Shown: in pieces, positions 8,585 through 17,663 of the stretch
Position numbering within the stretch: the stretch's first letter is position 1
How the letters are laid out: each line of letters starts with the position of its first letter
DNA from: Bacteroidota bacterium
Lineage (GTDB): Bacteria > Bacteroidota > Bacteroidia > Chitinophagales > Chitinophagaceae
Direction: 5' to 3'
Length of the DNA stretch: 64,000 bases
NCBI GenBank assembly: GCA_030706735.1
Contig: JAUZNZ010000026.1
Coordinates: 1 to 64,000 of the forward strand
Notes under the pieces: generated by a model
What the model saw: only the letters and a program-made list of their open reading frames with translations
The model's database searches: none
What the model was told of the DNA's origin: nothing
Made by a program: the position numbers and the translations under genes

Positions 8585-9562
8585 ATGGAAGAAAATCTAT
8601 TCGAACAGCGAACCGACCTCAGCGAACTGCAGCAAGCGATCGACCGGCTAAAGACCGAGATCGGTAAAGTGATCGTCGGTCAGGAACAAATGGTCGAGCT
8701 ATTGCTTGCCGGTATCCTGGCCGATGGCCATATCCTGATCGAAGGGGTGCCGGGTGTGGCGAAAACGCTGACGGCCAAGTTGCTGAGCAAGGCCGTCTCC
8801 GTGGGATTTTCCCGCATCCAGTTCACGCCGGACCTGATGCCCAGCGATGTGATCGGCACGTCGATATTCAACCCCAGGGAGAGCGCTTTTCAATTCAAGC
8901 CCGGCCCCATCTTCAGTAATATCGTCCTGATCGATGAGATCAACCGCGCGCCCGCTAAGACGCAGTCCGCCCTGTTCGAAGTAATGGAAGAACGGCAGAT
9001 CACCGTCGATGGACAAAGCTTCGTGCTCGAACACCCGTTCATGGTCGTGGCTACACAGAACCCCATCGAACAGGAGGGCACGTATCACCTGCCGGAAGCC
9101 CAGTTGGACAGATTTTTATTTAAGATCAACGTGGGATACCCGACGCCGGAACAGGAGTTCCGGATCGTATCGAATCATCATGCGCTGCGTACGGAAAATG
9201 TGATGAGCCTCGTACAACCCGTGATCGATGCGGCCCAGATCCACACGCTGCGCGCCCAGGTGCAGGCCCTGCACGTGGAAGACAAACTCATCCGGTTCAT
9301 CACCTCGATCGTCGCGGCTACCCGCGATCATAAGGCCATCTACCTCGGGGCTTCGCCCAGGGCTTCGCTCGGCATTCTCCAGGGTTCGAAGGCGATCGCC
9401 GCCATGCGCGGCCGCGATTTCGTCCTGCCTGACGATATCGTCTATGTGGCGCCGGCTGTACTGCGCCACCGCCTGGTGCTGACGCCTGAAAAGGAAATGG
9501 AAGGAGGCATGGCGGACGACGTGATCAACGAAATTATCGGATCGATAGAAATACCCCGTTAG
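8585..9562 (+). CDS. MoxR-family AAA+ ATPase
   Basis: The 325-residue protein is a MoxR-type AAA+ ATPase. Walker A is GVPGVAKT (54-61), Walker B is VLIDEINRAPAKTQSALFEVME, and sensor 1 lies in VVATQNPIEQEGTY. The C-terminal lid carries GASPRASLG. MoxR ATPases act as chaperones or remodelling factors for proteins of the adjacent DUF58/VWA genes. Here the DUF58 gene begins 2 nt downstream, so the pair is surely co-translated. The start at 8585 follows the previous stop by 7 nt. Confidence 0.95.
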   Translation: MEENLFEQRTDLSELQQAIDRLKTEIGKVIVGQEQMVELLLAGILADGHILIEGVPGVAKTLTAKLLSKAVSVGFSRIQFTPDLMPSDVIGTSIFNPRESAFQFKPGPIFSNIVLIDEINRAPAKTQSALFEVMEERQITVDGQSFVLEHPFMVVATQNPIEQEGTYHLPEAQLDRFLFKINVGYPTPEQEFRIVSNHHALRTENVMSLVQPVIDAAQIHTLRAQVQALHVEDKLIRFITSIVAATRDHKAIYLGASPRASLGILQGSKAIAAMRGRDFVLPDDIVYVAPAVLRHRLVLTPEKEMEGGMADDVINEIIGSIEIPR

Positions 9563-9564
9563 GC

Positions 9565-10905
9565 ATGATCAGTAGATTCTACAAGTCTTTGTTCTTCGGC
9601 CGCCGCTGGTACCTCCTTTTTGTAGCGACGATCGCCCTGTTCGTATTGTCCTACGGCATTCCCTCTTTGTTCGCCCCGGCCAGGCTGGCCGTGATGATCC
9701 TCGCATTGCTGACCCTGATGGACTGGGTGATCTTATTCTCCCGCCCGCAACCCGTCCTCGTACAGCGCGACCTGCCTGAACAATTCAGCAACGGAGATCA
9801 GAATGCGGTACGCCTGACCATCACCAATCTATATCCATTCCGGATCGCCGTCAGGATCATCGACGAATTGCCTGACCAGTTCCAGATGCGTAATTTTTCC
9901 CTTTCCTGCGCCCTGAAGGGCGAAGAACGGCAAATCCTGACCTACGAACTCAGGCCGACCGCGCGGGGTGAATATTTCTTTCATGACATCAACGTATTCA
10001 TCAGAAGCCCCTTCGGCCTGATCGTTCGCCGCAAAGTGCTGGACGCTGGCCGGATGGTGAAGGTGCTGCCTTCCTATTTCCTGCTGAAACAATACGAACT
10101 CCTGGCATTGTCGAACAACCTGGCAGAGAGCGGTAGCAAGCGGATCCGGAAACTGGGCCATAGCATGGAGTTCGAACAGATCAAGGAATATGTCTCCGGC
10201 GATGACCTCCGCAGCATCAACTGGAAGGCCACCGCCCGTAAGGGAGGGCAGCTGATGGTAAATAATTACACGGATGAGAAAAGTCAGCAGGTCTATTGCG
10301 TCATAGACAAGGGACGGATCATGAAAATGCCCTTTAATGGCATGAGTCTCCTCGACTATGCGATCAATGCCACGCTCATCCTTTCAAGAGTGGCCCTGAT
10401 CAGGCAGGACAAGGCGGGCCTGGTCACTTTCGCCGACCAGATAGGCACCTTTCTGCCCGCAGGGAGAAAGGCAAAGCAAATGAGCCATATCCTGGATATC
10501 CTCTATAATCAGCAAACGAAGTTCCAGGAGACGGATTACGAAAAATTGTACGCGCTGATCCGTTTACGCATCACGCAACGCAGTCTGATCGTCCTGTTCA
10601 CCAACTTCGAGTCGCTGACGGGTCTGCAGCGTCAATTGCCCTATATCCGAAGTATCGCCAGGAACCACCTGGTACTCGTGGTCTTTTTCGAGAATACCGG
10701 TTTGCATGAGATCCGGGAAGCGCCCGCCGCGGACATCGAGGGTCTTTATATACGGACCATCGCCGAACGGTTCGCCTACGAGAAACGGCTCATCGTCAAA
10801 GAGCTGAACCAGCACGGCATTGCCACCATCCTCACGGCTCCGGAGAATCTCACGGTGCATACCGTGAATAAATACCTCGAGATCAAGGCCAGGCTGGCGA
10901 TCTAA
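9565..10905 (+). CDS. DUF58 domain protein, partner of the MoxR ATPase
   Basis: The 446-residue protein has two N-terminal membrane helices (LLFVATIALFVLSYGI and LAVMILALLTLMDWVILF) and a beta-rich extracytoplasmic region. The DUF58 signature GDDLRSINWKATARKG (about 212-227) opens a von Willebrand-A-like domain containing VYCVIDKGRIM and a later LIVLFTNFE. In most DUF58 proteins the first strand reads D.S.SM. Here it is DKGRIM, so the metal-ion site looks degenerate. It ends the MoxR module, 29 nt before truB. Confidence 0.9.
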   Translation: MISRFYKSLFFGRRWYLLFVATIALFVLSYGIPSLFAPARLAVMILALLTLMDWVILFSRPQPVLVQRDLPEQFSNGDQNAVRLTITNLYPFRIAVRIIDELPDQFQMRNFSLSCALKGEERQILTYELRPTARGEYFFHDINVFIRSPFGLIVRRKVLDAGRMVKVLPSYFLLKQYELLALSNNLAESGSKRIRKLGHSMEFEQIKEYVSGDDLRSINWKATARKGGQLMVNNYTDEKSQQVYCVIDKGRIMKMPFNGMSLLDYAINATLILSRVALIRQDKAGLVTFADQIGTFLPAGRKAKQMSHILDILYNQQTKFQETDYEKLYALIRLRITQRSLIVLFTNFESLTGLQRQLPYIRSIARNHLVLVVFFENTGLHEIREAPAADIEGLYIRTIAERFAYEKRLIVKELNQHGIATILTAPENLTVHTVNKYLEIKARLAI

Positions 10906-10921
10906 GCTGCCGATCTAGACC

Positions 10922-10929
10922 TATATTTG
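10922..10929 (+). promoter_or_regulatory. Probable -7 promoter element for truB
   Basis: TATATTTG matches the Bacteroidota -7 consensus TAnnTTTG exactly and ends 5 nt before the truB ATG, which would give a nearly leaderless transcript. No TTTG is visible at the expected -33 distance, so the element is only probable. Confidence 0.4.
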
Positions 10930-10934
10930 CCGCC

Positions 10935-11636
10935 ATGGAACAGGGCCACCCCCATTTTTTTGAAGAAGGTCAGGTTTTGCTGATCGATAAACCCCTTCAA
11001 TGGACTTCCTTCGACGTCGTCAGGCGGATACGCGGACTCATTCGCGTTAAAAAGGTAGGGCATGCGGGTACGCTCGATCCCCTCGCTACCGGCCTCCTGA
11101 TCCTATGCACCGGAAAATTCACGAAGCGGATCAACGAATACATGGCGCGTGAAAAGGAATATACCGGGACCTTCGTCCTGGGAGCGACCACGCCTACCTA
11201 TGACCTGGAAAGCGATCCCGGGAACCCAAAGGATCTCGCGGGCGTCACGGCCGAAGACCTGCTGGCGGCGGCAAATCGACTGACCGGAGAGATCTGGCAG
11301 GTGCCGCCGATCCATTCGGCGATCAAAAAAGAAGGCAAACGGGTTTATCAACTGGCGCGTGAAGGGAAAGAGGTGACCCTCGATCCCCGACGGGTGACCA
11401 TCAGGGAATACGAGATCACCGATATCGGCGCCTGGCCCGAGATATCCTTCCGGGTGGTTTGCTCAACGGGAACCTATATCCGCAGTCTTGCACATGATAC
11501 GGGCGCGGCCCTGGGCTGCGGAGCCTACCTGAGCGGCTTGCGCCGGACCCGGATCGGCGAATTCAGCGTGGAGGGGGCTATGACCATGGAAATGGCCGAA
11601 ACCTGGATAAAGGAGAAGCTCGGTCAGAATGGATAG
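10935..11636 (+). CDS. truB: tRNA pseudouridine(55) synthase
   Basis: The 233-residue enzyme isomerises uridine 55 in the T-loop of tRNAs. The catalytic motif GHAGTLDPLATGLL is present with the aspartate at residue 48. The N-terminal KPLQWTSFDVVR and the later RYxxxFVLG-like strand (EKEYTGTFVLGATTPTYD) and GTYIRSLAHDTG motif complete the TruB core. The PUA extension is short or absent, as in many Bacteroidota. It overlaps the convergent tamL-like gene by 13 nt at the 3' ends. Confidence 0.95.
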   Translation: MEQGHPHFFEEGQVLLIDKPLQWTSFDVVRRIRGLIRVKKVGHAGTLDPLATGLLILCTGKFTKRINEYMAREKEYTGTFVLGATTPTYDLESDPGNPKDLAGVTAEDLLAAANRLTGEIWQVPPIHSAIKKEGKRVYQLAREGKEVTLDPRRVTIREYEITDIGAWPEISFRVVCSTGTYIRSLAHDTGAALGCGAYLSGLRRTRIGEFSVEGAMTMEMAETWIKEKLGQNG

Positions 11637-14035
11637 TTGATCCCCAGCTGGAACTGCCCTTTCAACAGATCCCCGAAATTACTTAACGCATAGAACCATT
11701 TATCGGGATGATAAAGGTCTTGCGGATCGCGCAACCGGTAGGCATAGTCGAAGCGGATGAGGAAATAGTCGAAGTCCAGGCGGATCCCGGTACCCGCATC
11801 GACGGCAATCTCCTTATAGAAACGATCGAATTTGAAATCACTCCCTACGTCCCGGAAGGCGCTGTCGGTCTGACTCCTGTTCCAGATATTGCCCGCATCC
11901 ATGAATAGCGCGCTCTTCAGTTTGATGCCGAAGATCGAGCCGAGAGGGAACCGGTATTCGATATTCCCCTCGAGCTGGATATCCCCGAACCGGTCGATGA
12001 ATTTTCCTCCCCCCGCCGTATCATAGAATTTGGAAGAGCCCAGCCCCAACTGCCTGACCTGCCATCCCCGCATGCTGTTCGGACCGCCCGCAAAGTAGGC
12101 CTTGTAGAAGGGCAGCGTCAGCTCCCAGGCATTGCCTTCCCGCCCATAGGCCCAGCCCGCGCCGGCATAGGCCCGCATGGCCAATTCATTATTCGTATGC
12201 TGGAAATCGATGTGATGCCGGTATTCGATGTCGGCCTTGATGAATCGCCAGAGATCGCCCTTGTCCCAGGATTTGATCAGCCCGGTAATGGCTCCGCTTT
12301 CTTCCGCGCTGATGCGCAGAAAATCCGTGTGCGCGCCATACTGATGTATGGAATTGTACACGAACTGCTGACTGATCACCAGGCCGCTCCGGAAGGCCAG
12401 CCTCAGCGAAGGAATGCTGTCAAGCAGCCTGGGCAGGCTGTCCCCCTGGCTCTGCAGGTTTGTAAATTCGACGTTCAGCGGCCTGTATAGAAAGGTATGC
12501 CTGTTCTTCGACCATTCATAACCCCAGGAGGCATTGGCGGATCGTACAGTGAAAAAATCCCTTCGGTCCGTATAGGCAGCTCCCACATTCAATACGGTCC
12601 GGATACTGTCCCGCCGTATTCGCAGCACCCTGGAAAGCAAATCGCTGATCGGCGTCGGCGTTATGCGGATCTTCTTCGGGAAAAAGATGCTGTGGGAAAA
12701 GCTGACCTGCGTGGTTTGGATGAAGTCGGCGCCCAGTTCAACGCCGCCGCGAAGGTTCGTCGAACTGAGCACGGATTCCCGGAAGGTATTCCGGTTGCGC
12801 AGGCCCAGGTTCAGCCCCACGCCGAACAAGTTGCCGACGGCAAGGATATCATTGGTATTCCGGCTGGCTTCCACACCCACATCGACATGCTGCTTGAGCG
12901 CCGGGTATAGGTGGATGTACATGTCCAGGACGGAATCGGCACTGTCCGACAACCGGGGGATCACCGTGGCCTGCTGCCAGGCTCCCAATTGATTGAAACG
13001 GTTTACCGTCCGGGTATAATTATTCAATTGGTAGAGCCGCCCCGGTCTTAAATAAACATTCCTCGCCAGAAAGGCATTCTTGAATTTATTGCTTCGGGAT
13101 ACGATGGTAAAATTCCTGGCGGTCGAGGTGTCCACGATGCTGGTCGTGATCGAGTCTTCGACCAGCGGTAGGTCGGGATAGAGGGTCACATGCCCGATAT
13201 AATACTGCATCAGCCGGCTGGAGTCCTTGACCGGCCGCTGTTGCACGACCACGTTGATGGTCGGGTGCTCTCTCTTGCGCTTCAATTCTTCCAGGAGCGC
13301 GGCCTGTTGAAAAGGGTCGAGCGTCGGGTCGATCAATGCGGCTACGACCGTGTCACGCACGACGACCAGGTCCGATTTGGAGAATTTAAAATAGCCATTG
13401 TTGCGGAACAGGTCCACCAGCCTGTCCAATTCGTCCGAAATGACCTGCTTGGAATAGGGGTCTCCCCGCTTTAACCGCGACTGGCCCATATTCTGCATCA
13501 CCAGCGCCTGCAAGGCAGGGGTCGACAGATCATACCCGATGGAGTCGAGCTTGAGCTGTTTGCCGGGATTGACGCGAAAATTGATGGAAACACGGTATTG
13601 GTCACGCGGCGAAGACCGGAACAGTTTCCAGTTGCGTGCGGTATCCACGGTCGCGGTATCACGGATGCCGGGAGAATAATACCCAAGGGAATTCAGCAGA
13701 GCAACCATATAGCCTATCGAGCGCCGTACATTCGCGGTATCATACACCGGCGGCGAATAGTGCGTCTTATGGATCCCGGCCAGCGACACGACCTGGGTCC
13801 GCAGGCTGTCGTCCAATTGATTGCTGAGACGCAGGGCCAGATCGCTCTTCTCCCCGGGTTTCATATTGCCTTCCACTTTGATATCCACCTTGAAGACAAA
13901 CGGCTTATGAGCCTGATACTGCTTGACCACGGTACAGGAAGAGATCAGGATTACCGGCAGAACCAGCCAACTACGCGCCGCTTTGAGAAAAGATAAAGTA
14001 ACTTGCCTGAACAGGAATATGATCAGATTACACAA
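11624..14035 (-). CDS. tamL: TamA/BamA-family outer-membrane assembly lipoprotein (TamL-like)
   Basis: The product of about 800 residues has a lipobox (VILISSC, Cys34) and N-terminal POTRA-like repeats (FRVNPGKQLKLDSIGYDLST, GDPYSKQVISDELDRLVDLFRNNGYFKFS). A C-terminal Omp85 barrel carries the conserved end pattern (GPNSMRGWQVRQLGLG, EGNIEYRFPLGSIFGIKLKSALFMDAGNIW) and finishes in a terminal Phe. A lipidated TamA homologue is known as TamL in Bacteroidota and inserts or exports outer-membrane components. No in-frame ATG precedes the lipobox. The only plausible starts are TTG at 14035 or other rare codons, and an in-frame stop lies 13 nt upstream. The start is therefore uncertain. Confidence 0.85.
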   Translation of the reverse strand: MCNLIIFLFRQVTLSFLKAARSWLVLPVILISSCTVVKQYQAHKPFVFKVDIKVEGNMKPGEKSDLALRLSNQLDDSLRTQVVSLAGIHKTHYSPPVYDTANVRRSIGYMVALLNSLGYYSPGIRDTATVDTARNWKLFRSSPRDQYRVSINFRVNPGKQLKLDSIGYDLSTPALQALVMQNMGQSRLKRGDPYSKQVISDELDRLVDLFRNNGYFKFSKSDLVVVRDTVVAALIDPTLDPFQQAALLEELKRKREHPTINVVVQQRPVKDSSRLMQYYIGHVTLYPDLPLVEDSITTSIVDTSTARNFTIVSRSNKFKNAFLARNVYLRPGRLYQLNNYTRTVNRFNQLGAWQQATVIPRLSDSADSVLDMYIHLYPALKQHVDVGVEASRNTNDILAVGNLFGVGLNLGLRNRNTFRESVLSSTNLRGGVELGADFIQTTQVSFSHSIFFPKKIRITPTPISDLLSRVLRIRRDSIRTVLNVGAAYTDRRDFFTVRSANASWGYEWSKNRHTFLYRPLNVEFTNLQSQGDSLPRLLDSIPSLRLAFRSGLVISQQFVYNSIHQYGAHTDFLRISAEESGAITGLIKSWDKGDLWRFIKADIEYRHHIDFQHTNNELAMRAYAGAGWAYGREGNAWELTLPFYKAYFAGGPNSMRGWQVRQLGLGSSKFYDTAGGGKFIDRFGDIQLEGNIEYRFPLGSIFGIKLKSALFMDAGNIWNRSQTDSAFRDVGSDFKFDRFYKEIAVDAGTGIRLDFDYFLIRFDYAYRLRDPQDLYHPDKWFYALSNFGDLLKGQFQLGINYPF

Positions 14036-14074
14036 ACCGGTTTTAATTTAACTTTTGTACGTAAACGTGGAGTC

Positions 14075-14818
14075 ATGCTGGTAAAATCGCAGGTCAAATA
14101 TATTCAAAGTTTAGGCCATAAAAAATTTCGCGACCAGGAGGGCGTATTCGTGGCTGAGGGCCCGAAAGGCGTGCAGGAACTCCTCAAAGCGGGGAATATG
14201 CGACCGGTTCATGTTTATGCCCTGGCGGAATGGCTCGGAGAGGAACAACCGGCGATCCGATCCTTGCCGCCCTCGTCGATCACCACGCTCAGGCAGGAAG
14301 AGCTGGAACGGATATCTTCCCTGACAACGCCAAACCAGGTCCTCGTAGTCTTTACCAAACCGGAATTCCCAACATTTGACTTCGGCAATTCCCTTAGCCT
14401 GCTGCTGGACGGTATCCAGGATCCGGGCAACCTCGGCACCATCCTTCGCATCGCGGACTGGTTCGGCATCCGCCAGGTCGCTTGCAGCACGGATTGTGCG
14501 GATGTCTTCAACGCCAAGACCGTACAATCCACGATGGGCAGTATCTGCCGGGTAGGCGTCATGTATGGGGACCTGCCCGCGCTGGTCGCGCGGTACCCCG
14601 GGCTGCCTGTGTTCGGGGCGACCCTGGAAGGCAGGAGTGTTTATGAGATGGAGCGGCCCGGGAAGGGAATGATCGTAATCGGCAACGAATCGAAGGGCAT
14701 CCGCCCCGAGTTGCTGGCCGCAATCCGCGTGCCCGTCACCATCCCCCGGATAGGCAGCGCCGAGTCGCTCAATGCGGCCGTTGCCACGGGCATTATTTTG
14801 TCCCACCTGGTGGGCTAA
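14075..14818 (+). CDS. SpoU/TrmH-family RNA 2'-O-methyltransferase
   Basis: The 247-residue protein starting at ATG 14075 (MLVKSQVKYIQSLGHKK) is preferred over a longer frame that would overlap the tamL start. An N-terminal substrate-binding domain (FVAEGPKGVQELL) is followed by the SPOUT knot: motif 1 LLLDGIQDPGNLGTILR, motif 2 MIVIGNESKGI and motif 3 IPRIGSAESLNAAVATGIIL. The family methylates ribose 2'-OH of 23S rRNA or tRNA using S-adenosylmethionine. The exact target nucleotide cannot be read from sequence. It is divergent from tamL with 39 nt between starts. Confidence 0.9.
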   Translation: MLVKSQVKYIQSLGHKKFRDQEGVFVAEGPKGVQELLKAGNMRPVHVYALAEWLGEEQPAIRSLPPSSITTLRQEELERISSLTTPNQVLVVFTKPEFPTFDFGNSLSLLLDGIQDPGNLGTILRIADWFGIRQVACSTDCADVFNAKTVQSTMGSICRVGVMYGDLPALVARYPGLPVFGATLEGRSVYEMERPGKGMIVIGNESKGIRPELLAAIRVPVTIPRIGSAESLNAAVATGIILSHLVG

Positions 14819-14830
14819 CGCGGCCACAAG

Positions 14831-16060
14831 CTAACGGAATTGGATCGCCCGCGTAGGTCGGATCCGGCGTATGATCAGGGTGGGGATCATCAGCACCAGG
14901 ATGCAGACAAGGAAGCTGCCGCCATTCACCAGCAGCAAATGCCACCATTCCAGTTTTACCGCCGCCTTGGAAATAAAGTAGGCCTCCTCGGGCAAGGTGA
15001 TGAAACCATACCGGACCTGCAGCCAGCAGATGAGCAGACCCACCACATTCCCGATCACCATGCCAAAGAGCGCAATGAAGGCGCCATGATAAAGGAATAT
15101 CCGCTGAATGCTGAGGTCGGGGGCGCCGACCGCTTTTAATATCCCCACCATGGACGTGCGCTCCAGCACGAGAATGATCAGGCAGGTCACAAGGTTCAAC
15201 GTGGCCACCACGATCATGATGATCAGGATGATGGCGATCGTAATGTTCTGCAGGTTGAGCCAGTCGAATATGTTCGGGTATATTTCCTCGATAGTCCGGC
15301 AACCCCATACCGCAGGCAGTTGATCGCGGATGCGGTCGCTCGCCGAATCGGCCAGACGGTAATCCTTCAATGCGATCTCATAACCGCTGATCTGGCCCTT
15401 GCTCCAATTGTTGAGCCGCCGGATCAGGTTCAGGTCGCAGATGGCGATCAACTTGTCATAGTCCTCGATGCCGGTCTTGAAAATGCCGGCAATGGTCAGG
15501 GACCGAACCCGGTAGCTGCCGTCCGGCTGGATGAAATAGACCAGCACCTTGTCCCCGGAATGCAGTTTCAGCTGGTTGGCCGTATAGGCCGACAAGTCGA
15601 TCTCATTGCTGTACCCGCTGTCCGGGAAAGAAAGCCACCGGCCGCCTTTTATATAGCCATCCAGGCGCGTGAAGTCATAGCCGCTATCTACTCCCTTCAA
15701 CAACACGCCTTCGATGCCTTCTTTGCCGCGAAGGATCGCGTTGCGGGTGGCAAAGGCATTGATAGAGGCGATGTCTTTGTCGGCACGCAGGACCTGCAGG
15801 ACGGTATCATTCTGGTCGATCGGCAATTCCTCCGCGATCGCCGCCCGGCTGCCCTCGTAATGCTGCACGCGGATATGGCCCCAGATGCTGAACACCTTCT
15901 GGCTGATGGCAAATTGAAATCCGTTGGTGAAGGCCAGCGTTAGAATCATGGCCGCAATGCTGATTGCCGTGGCGACGATCGCCAGCCGGATGATGAACCG
16001 GGAGAAAGAACGTTGCCGGTTAAAGGCGATGCGTCGGGCTATAAAAGTGGCGACATTCAA
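14831..16060 (-). CDS. ABC transporter permease, FtsX/LolCE type
   Basis: The 409-residue inner-membrane protein has an N-terminal helix (FIIRLAIVATAISIAAMILTLAF), a large periplasmic MacB-like core domain (about 45-260) and three C-terminal helices starting with LQNITIAIILIIMIVVATLNLVTCL. That is the four-helix FtsX topology of LolC/LolE and MacB. The motif RTSMVGILKAVGAP at the start of the third segment is typical of lipoprotein-releasing permeases. No ATPase gene is adjacent. A role in lipoprotein release is likely but not proven. Confidence 0.85.
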   Translation of the reverse strand: MNVATFIARRIAFNRQRSFSRFIIRLAIVATAISIAAMILTLAFTNGFQFAISQKVFSIWGHIRVQHYEGSRAAIAEELPIDQNDTVLQVLRADKDIASINAFATRNAILRGKEGIEGVLLKGVDSGYDFTRLDGYIKGGRWLSFPDSGYSNEIDLSAYTANQLKLHSGDKVLVYFIQPDGSYRVRSLTIAGIFKTGIEDYDKLIAICDLNLIRRLNNWSKGQISGYEIALKDYRLADSASDRIRDQLPAVWGCRTIEEIYPNIFDWLNLQNITIAIILIIMIVVATLNLVTCLIILVLERTSMVGILKAVGAPDLSIQRIFLYHGAFIALFGMVIGNVVGLLICWLQVRYGFITLPEEAYFISKAAVKLEWWHLLLVNGGSFLVCILVLMIPTLIIRRIRPTRAIQFR

Positions 16061-16093
16061 TCAGCGTGATTTTGAGATCCGTGAATCGGTGGT

Positions 16094-16101
16094 CAAAAAT
16101 A
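16094..16101 (-). promoter_or_regulatory. Probable -7 promoter element of the FtsX-type permease gene
   Basis: On the minus strand the sequence reads TATTTTTG, matching TAnnTTTG, 33 nt upstream of the permease start. A TTTA at the expected 20-nt spacing upstream (16125-16122) is a near match to the -33 TTTG. Confidence 0.4.
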
Positions 16102-16198
16102 GCCCCCGTACGCCGTACTAATAAAAGTTTTTTTGCCTTTTTATCCTAACATTGCAGAGCGGGTACGATCATTGCAGATCGGCTATAATCCATTTCGC

Positions 16199-17473
16199 AT
16201 GAACAAGTTTGCATTTCTGCCGGCCCTCTGTGCCGCCTCCCTGCTTTGTTCCGCACAGAATCCCGACGCCGTCTATGGCGCAAATATCGGAATGCCTCAG
16301 TTGTTCCTGTCCGGCAACCAACTGGCCTATCCGATCCTGCGCTTGAACACGCCGGACCAACTGGAGTTGAACTTTGACGACCTCGAGGGCGACGTAAAGA
16401 ACTATTATTATGCTTTCCAATTGTGCAATGCCGACTGGACGACCGCCGAAGTCAGCGAGTTCGATTACATCAAGGGTTTTTCGCAGGTGCGGATTAGCGA
16501 CTACCGCTACTCCTCCGTGGCGCTGACGCGCTACACGCATTACCGGGCGCTGATCCCCGGTCCCGATTGCATTCCCATTCGCTCGGGGAACTATATTCTG
16601 AAAGTATTCCTCGACGGCGATACGTCGAAATTGGCCTTCACCAGACGCTTCCTCGTCACGGAGGACAAGGCCACCGTCCAGGCCCAGTTATTGCAGCCCC
16701 TCAACTTCGAGCTGGCCAGAACGCATCAGCGCATTTTGTTCAAGGTAAATACGAGCGCCATCAACCCGCCCGATCCCTTATCGCAGATCAAAGTGGTGGT
16801 CCTGCAGAATGCCAGATGGGATAACGCGATAACCGGGATCAGGCCAAGCTTTTTCGCGAACAACAACCTGGAATATAATGCCGAGAATGACTGCGTATTC
16901 CCGGGCGGCATGGAATGGAGATGGCTAGACCTGCAAAGCTTCCGTTATCAGAGCGACCGGGTCAAAAATGCCATATATGGCAAAACCTCGACCGAGATCT
17001 TTGTCAAACCGGAAGGAGACCGTTCCAGGCTCTTATATTATTTCTACAGGGATTACAATGGCCACTATTTTCTTCAGACCACGGAAAGCCTCAACCCTTG
17101 GTACGAAACCGACTACGCCAGGGTTCATTTCGCCTACGTTCCGCCCGGCAACAGCCCCTATCCCGACAAAGATCTTTTCCTGTTCGGCCAGTTCACCGAC
17201 TATGGCGGACGGGATTCGGCGCTCATGACCTTCAATGCCGCAGCCGGGAGATACGAGACCTCCCTCTTCCTGAAACAGGGCTACTATAGTTATGCATATG
17301 TGACCGTGGACAGACGGGATCCGAACAGGCAGGCCAGCTTTGATCTCACGGAAGGCAATCACCTGGAGACGGAAAATGAATACATGATCCTGGTCTATTA
17401 CCGGGCTCTCGGTGGCCGGACCGATCAACTCGTGGGCATGCTGAAATTTAATAGCCTGAATAGCCGGCAGTAA
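16199..17473 (+). CDS. Type IX secretion system plug-like protein (DUF5103)
   Basis: The start at ATG 16199 gives a 424-residue protein with a signal peptide ending at LLCSAQ. The upstream in-frame extension has no signal character and is dropped. The N-terminal domain (YPILRLNTPDQLELNFDDLEGDVKNYYY, FQLCNADWTTAEVSEFDYIKGF) and the C-terminal domain (DKDLFLFGQFTDYGG, LFLKQGYYSYAYV) match DUF5103. This family includes the plug protein that closes the lateral opening of the SprA translocon in Bacteroidota type IX secretion. No other T9SS gene is nearby. Confidence 0.85.
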   Translation: MNKFAFLPALCAASLLCSAQNPDAVYGANIGMPQLFLSGNQLAYPILRLNTPDQLELNFDDLEGDVKNYYYAFQLCNADWTTAEVSEFDYIKGFSQVRISDYRYSSVALTRYTHYRALIPGPDCIPIRSGNYILKVFLDGDTSKLAFTRRFLVTEDKATVQAQLLQPLNFELARTHQRILFKVNTSAINPPDPLSQIKVVVLQNARWDNAITGIRPSFFANNNLEYNAENDCVFPGGMEWRWLDLQSFRYQSDRVKNAIYGKTSTEIFVKPEGDRSRLLYYFYRDYNGHYFLQTTESLNPWYETDYARVHFAYVPPGNSPYPDKDLFLFGQFTDYGGRDSALMTFNAAAGRYETSLFLKQGYYSYAYVTVDRRDPNRQASFDLTEGNHLETENEYMILVYYRALGGRTDQLVGMLKFNSLNSRQ

Positions 17474-17498
17474 AAGGGAAGGATCGGAAACCGATTAA

Positions 17499-17530
17499 TT
17501 TGTCTTTGATCCCTGTTCATCGTATCTTTG
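17499..17530 (+). promoter_or_regulatory. Promoter of the SRP RNA gene (TTTG - 20 nt - TATCTTTG)
   Basis: TTTG at 17499-17502 and TATCTTTG at 17523-17530 are separated by 20 nt, an exact match to the Bacteroidota primary sigma-factor consensus. The SRP RNA begins a few nucleotides downstream. This gives a reference promoter for judging others in the window. Confidence 0.8.
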
Positions 17531-17532
17531 CG

Positions 17533-17633
17533 CAGGCAAGTCTTATACGACCAGCTCCTGCTGAATCCCCCCAGGGCCGGAAGGCAGCAAGGGTAGGTGG
17601 TCGAGCGGTGCGATGTAAGTAACTTGCCTTTTT
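17533..17633 (+). ncRNA. ffs: Bacterial small signal recognition particle RNA (4.5S RNA)
   Basis: The core AGGGCCGGAAGGCAGCAAGG (17573 on) is the conserved SRP domain IV hairpin with the GGAA tetraloop, flanked by the asymmetric loops that bind Ffh. The ends pair as AGGCAAGT (17534-17541) with ACTTGCCT (17622-17629), closing a single long hairpin of about 96 nt. A run of seven T follows directly and would act as the terminator tail. A consensus promoter lies immediately upstream. Confidence 0.95.
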
Positions 17634-17639
17634 TTATTT

Positions 17640-17647
17640 TACCTTTG
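17640..17647 (+). promoter_or_regulatory. Probable -7 promoter element of the TalC-type aldolase gene
   Basis: TACCTTTG matches TAnnTTTG and lies 16 nt before the ATG at 17664, just after the SRP RNA T-run. No matching -33 element is seen at 20 nt, where the SRP RNA terminates. Confidence 0.45.
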
Positions 17648-17663
17648 GTACAAAATTCTTAGT

